A stretch of 8,391 nucleotides of DNA from a bacterium (lineage in GTDB: Bacteria; Chlamydiota; Chlamydiia; Chlamydiales; JAFEGQ01): the NCBI GenBank assembly GCA_021809305.1, contig JAKBAF010000040.1, positions 1-8,391 on the forward strand. The letters are read 5' to 3'. The position numbers were made by a program, and so were the translations under genes. Positions 7,372 to 8,391 of the stretch are shown one piece after another (positions within the stretch are counted from its first letter, which is position 1; the number at the start of each line of letters is the position of its first letter). The notes beneath the pieces were generated by a model. The model searched no databases. It was not told where the DNA came from and saw only the letters and a list, made by a program, of their open reading frames with translations.

Positions 7372-8232
7372 ATGCAACTCTTTGCCGATGATCACGGCAA
7401 GCTAATCGATGTGAGAGAGGCTCGTTATAAGCGCGACTACTCGTGCAGAGAGTGCAGCGCCAAGGTTCGTCGTCGAGGGGGTTTTAAGCGCCAACTTCAC
7501 TTCTACCATCTTGAGCGACCCTCCAATTGCAGATCCTATGGCAAAAGCGAGACCCACCTCGCCATCCAGCGCCGCCTCTACGCCCTCTTGCCAAAGGGGG
7601 AGGCGCATCTGGAGCGCGCCTTTCCGGAAGTGAGGCGGATCGCCGATCTCTTCTGGGAGAGGCATGGACTCGTCTTTGAGGTCCAGTGCTCCTCCATCTC
7701 GGAGGAGGAGGTGCGAGCGCGAAACCGCGACTATGAGAGTCTTGGGCTTACCATCGTCTGGATCCTCCACATTAAGCGCTTCTCGCGGATCGGCGAGAGC
7801 TTAAGAGCTCTTTTTGCGCAAAACTGCACCTACTACACAACAATTGATGCCATGGGCAGGGGAGCGCTCTTTGATGAGATTGCCGAGAGAGAGGGTGGCT
7901 GGGTCTATGGCCGATCCCCGCGGCTAAATGTGCGACTCGATCGGCCCAAACCCACACCGCTACAATTTACCCACCCACTCCCACGTCCTTTAACAAGCCG
8001 CCTCGCAAAAAGCAGCCTCTGCTTTGAGGGGGACGCACTTGATCTGCTAAGGAGCGGCGGAAGACCTGCGCTTTTGCAGTGGACCCAAGATGCCCTGGAG
8101 CGAGAGCGGCAGCGGCAATTGGCTCGATGGCTTTTTACTGTCAAAAACTGTTTATCGAAAACCGCAAAGGCCCTTGGAGCTCCATACGCCTCTCTTCTCG
8201 ACCACCTCTTGCGGCTCGCTTCTAAAAACTAG
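7372..8232 (+). CDS. coiA: Competence protein CoiA-family nuclease-like protein
   Basis: CoiA proteins are needed for efficient natural transformation in Gram-positive bacteria, where they act on or with incoming single-stranded DNA in the cytoplasm; the exact activity is not settled. This 286-residue protein shows the family layout: an N-terminal probable zinc finger (C25-x2-C28 and H43-x2-H46), then SETHLAIQRRL (59-69), E81, and RRIADLF with FEVQCSSIS, giving a PD-(D/E)XK-like core (D92, E103-V-Q105) followed by R-x3-Y and IVWIL. The C-terminal 120 residues are basic and less conserved. Start: ATG 7372, with TTG 7369 directly before it and an in-frame TGA at 7366-7368. No SD is visible. The N-terminus already aligns with the family, so it is not truncated. 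It diverges from rpoD and has no competence gene beside it here. Confidence 0.85.
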   Translation: MQLFADDHGKLIDVREARYKRDYSCRECSAKVRRRGGFKRQLHFYHLERPSNCRSYGKSETHLAIQRRLYALLPKGEAHLERAFPEVRRIADLFWERHGLVFEVQCSSISEEEVRARNRDYESLGLTIVWILHIKRFSRIGESLRALFAQNCTYYTTIDAMGRGALFDEIAEREGGWVYGRSPRLNVRLDRPKPTPLQFTHPLPRPLTSRLAKSSLCFEGDALDLLRSGGRPALLQWTQDALERERQRQLARWLFTVKNCLSKTAKALGAPYASLLDHLLRLASKN

Positions 8233-8264
8233 GTCATACATAACTTTTTGAAGCGAATTTTCTC

Positions 8265-8293
8265 TTGTTAGTTTGACCTTTTTGGTTTATACT
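8265..8293 (+). promoter_or_regulatory. Candidate promoter of the gene at the right edge
   Basis: TTGTTA (8265-8270) and TATACT (8288-8293) are spaced by the optimal 17 bases and match the consensus at four and five of six positions. Transcription would begin near 8300, about 26 bases before ATG 8326. The surrounding stretch is markedly AT-rich. A TTGACC at 8273-8278 is a better -35 word but is only nine bases from this -10. Confidence 0.5.
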
Positions 8294-8325
8294 AATTCCA
8301 ACTTAAACAAAATAACGAGCGGATA

Positions 8326-8391
8326 ATGGAAGCCACTAAAGCCACAGGAGCGCCCCCACCACCCAATGGGGGAGGGCAAGCTATCGATGAA
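8326..8391 (+). CDS. Start of an unidentified protein with Pro/Gly-rich N-terminus (partial)
   Basis: From ATG 8326 an open frame runs 22 codons to the window edge and encodes MEATKATGAPPPPNGGGQAI followed by Asp-Glu. The Pro-4, Gly-3 low-complexity stretch and the lack of a hydrophobic segment suggest a disordered N-terminus and argue against a Sec signal peptide in the visible part. Support for it being a gene comes from the well-spaced promoter just upstream and a short leader; the SD is weak (GAG at 8317-8319). Nothing about its function can be read from 22 residues. Confidence 0.55.
   Translation, partial: MEATKATGAPPPPNGGGQAIDE

Overview
The window most likely comes from a chlamydia-related bacterium (Chlamydiota, environmental or amoeba-associated type). 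The case rests on three things. The housekeeping sigma factor resembles chlamydial sigma-66 in length (557 residues) and in its C-terminal RSKQLHAFLDLL stretch. A eukaryotic-type F-box protein is present, a gene class expanded in amoeba-infecting Chlamydiota. Shine-Dalgarno signals are weak at several genes. This placement is an inference from family resemblance; other host-associated bacteria such as Legionella also carry F-box genes.

Layout. Positions 1-1376, minus strand: a DUF167/YggU-family small protein followed by the 5' part of an aspartate aminotransferase gene that runs off the left edge. Positions 1434-1506, plus strand: tRNA-Ala(GGC). Positions 1725-3218, plus strand: a 497-residue F-box protein with beta-propeller-like sequence and a lysine-rich C-terminal tail resembling a nuclear localisation signal. 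It ends six bases from the end of the convergent gene on its right. Positions 3225-7204, minus strand: rpoD and, downstream of it, a DinG/YoaA-type iron-sulfur helicase, separated by a 134-base spacer with inverted repeats. Positions 7372-8232, plus strand, divergent from rpoD: a CoiA-family competence nuclease. From 8326 to the right edge: the first 22 codons of an unidentified protein with a proline/glycine-rich N-terminus, behind a good sigma-70-type promoter.

Most of the window is housekeeping: amino-acid metabolism, transcription initiation, DNA repair and a tRNA. I see no multi-gene novel system, CRISPR array, transposase or phage gene. The element most worth attention is the F-box/propeller protein with its possible nuclear targeting tail, a candidate host-directed effector acting through host SCF ubiquitin ligases. 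Second is the intact CoiA gene, which bears on natural transformation in this lineage. All intergenic stretches are shorter than 300 bases; the longest (1507-1724) holds a candidate promoter and the ribosome binding site of the F-box gene.
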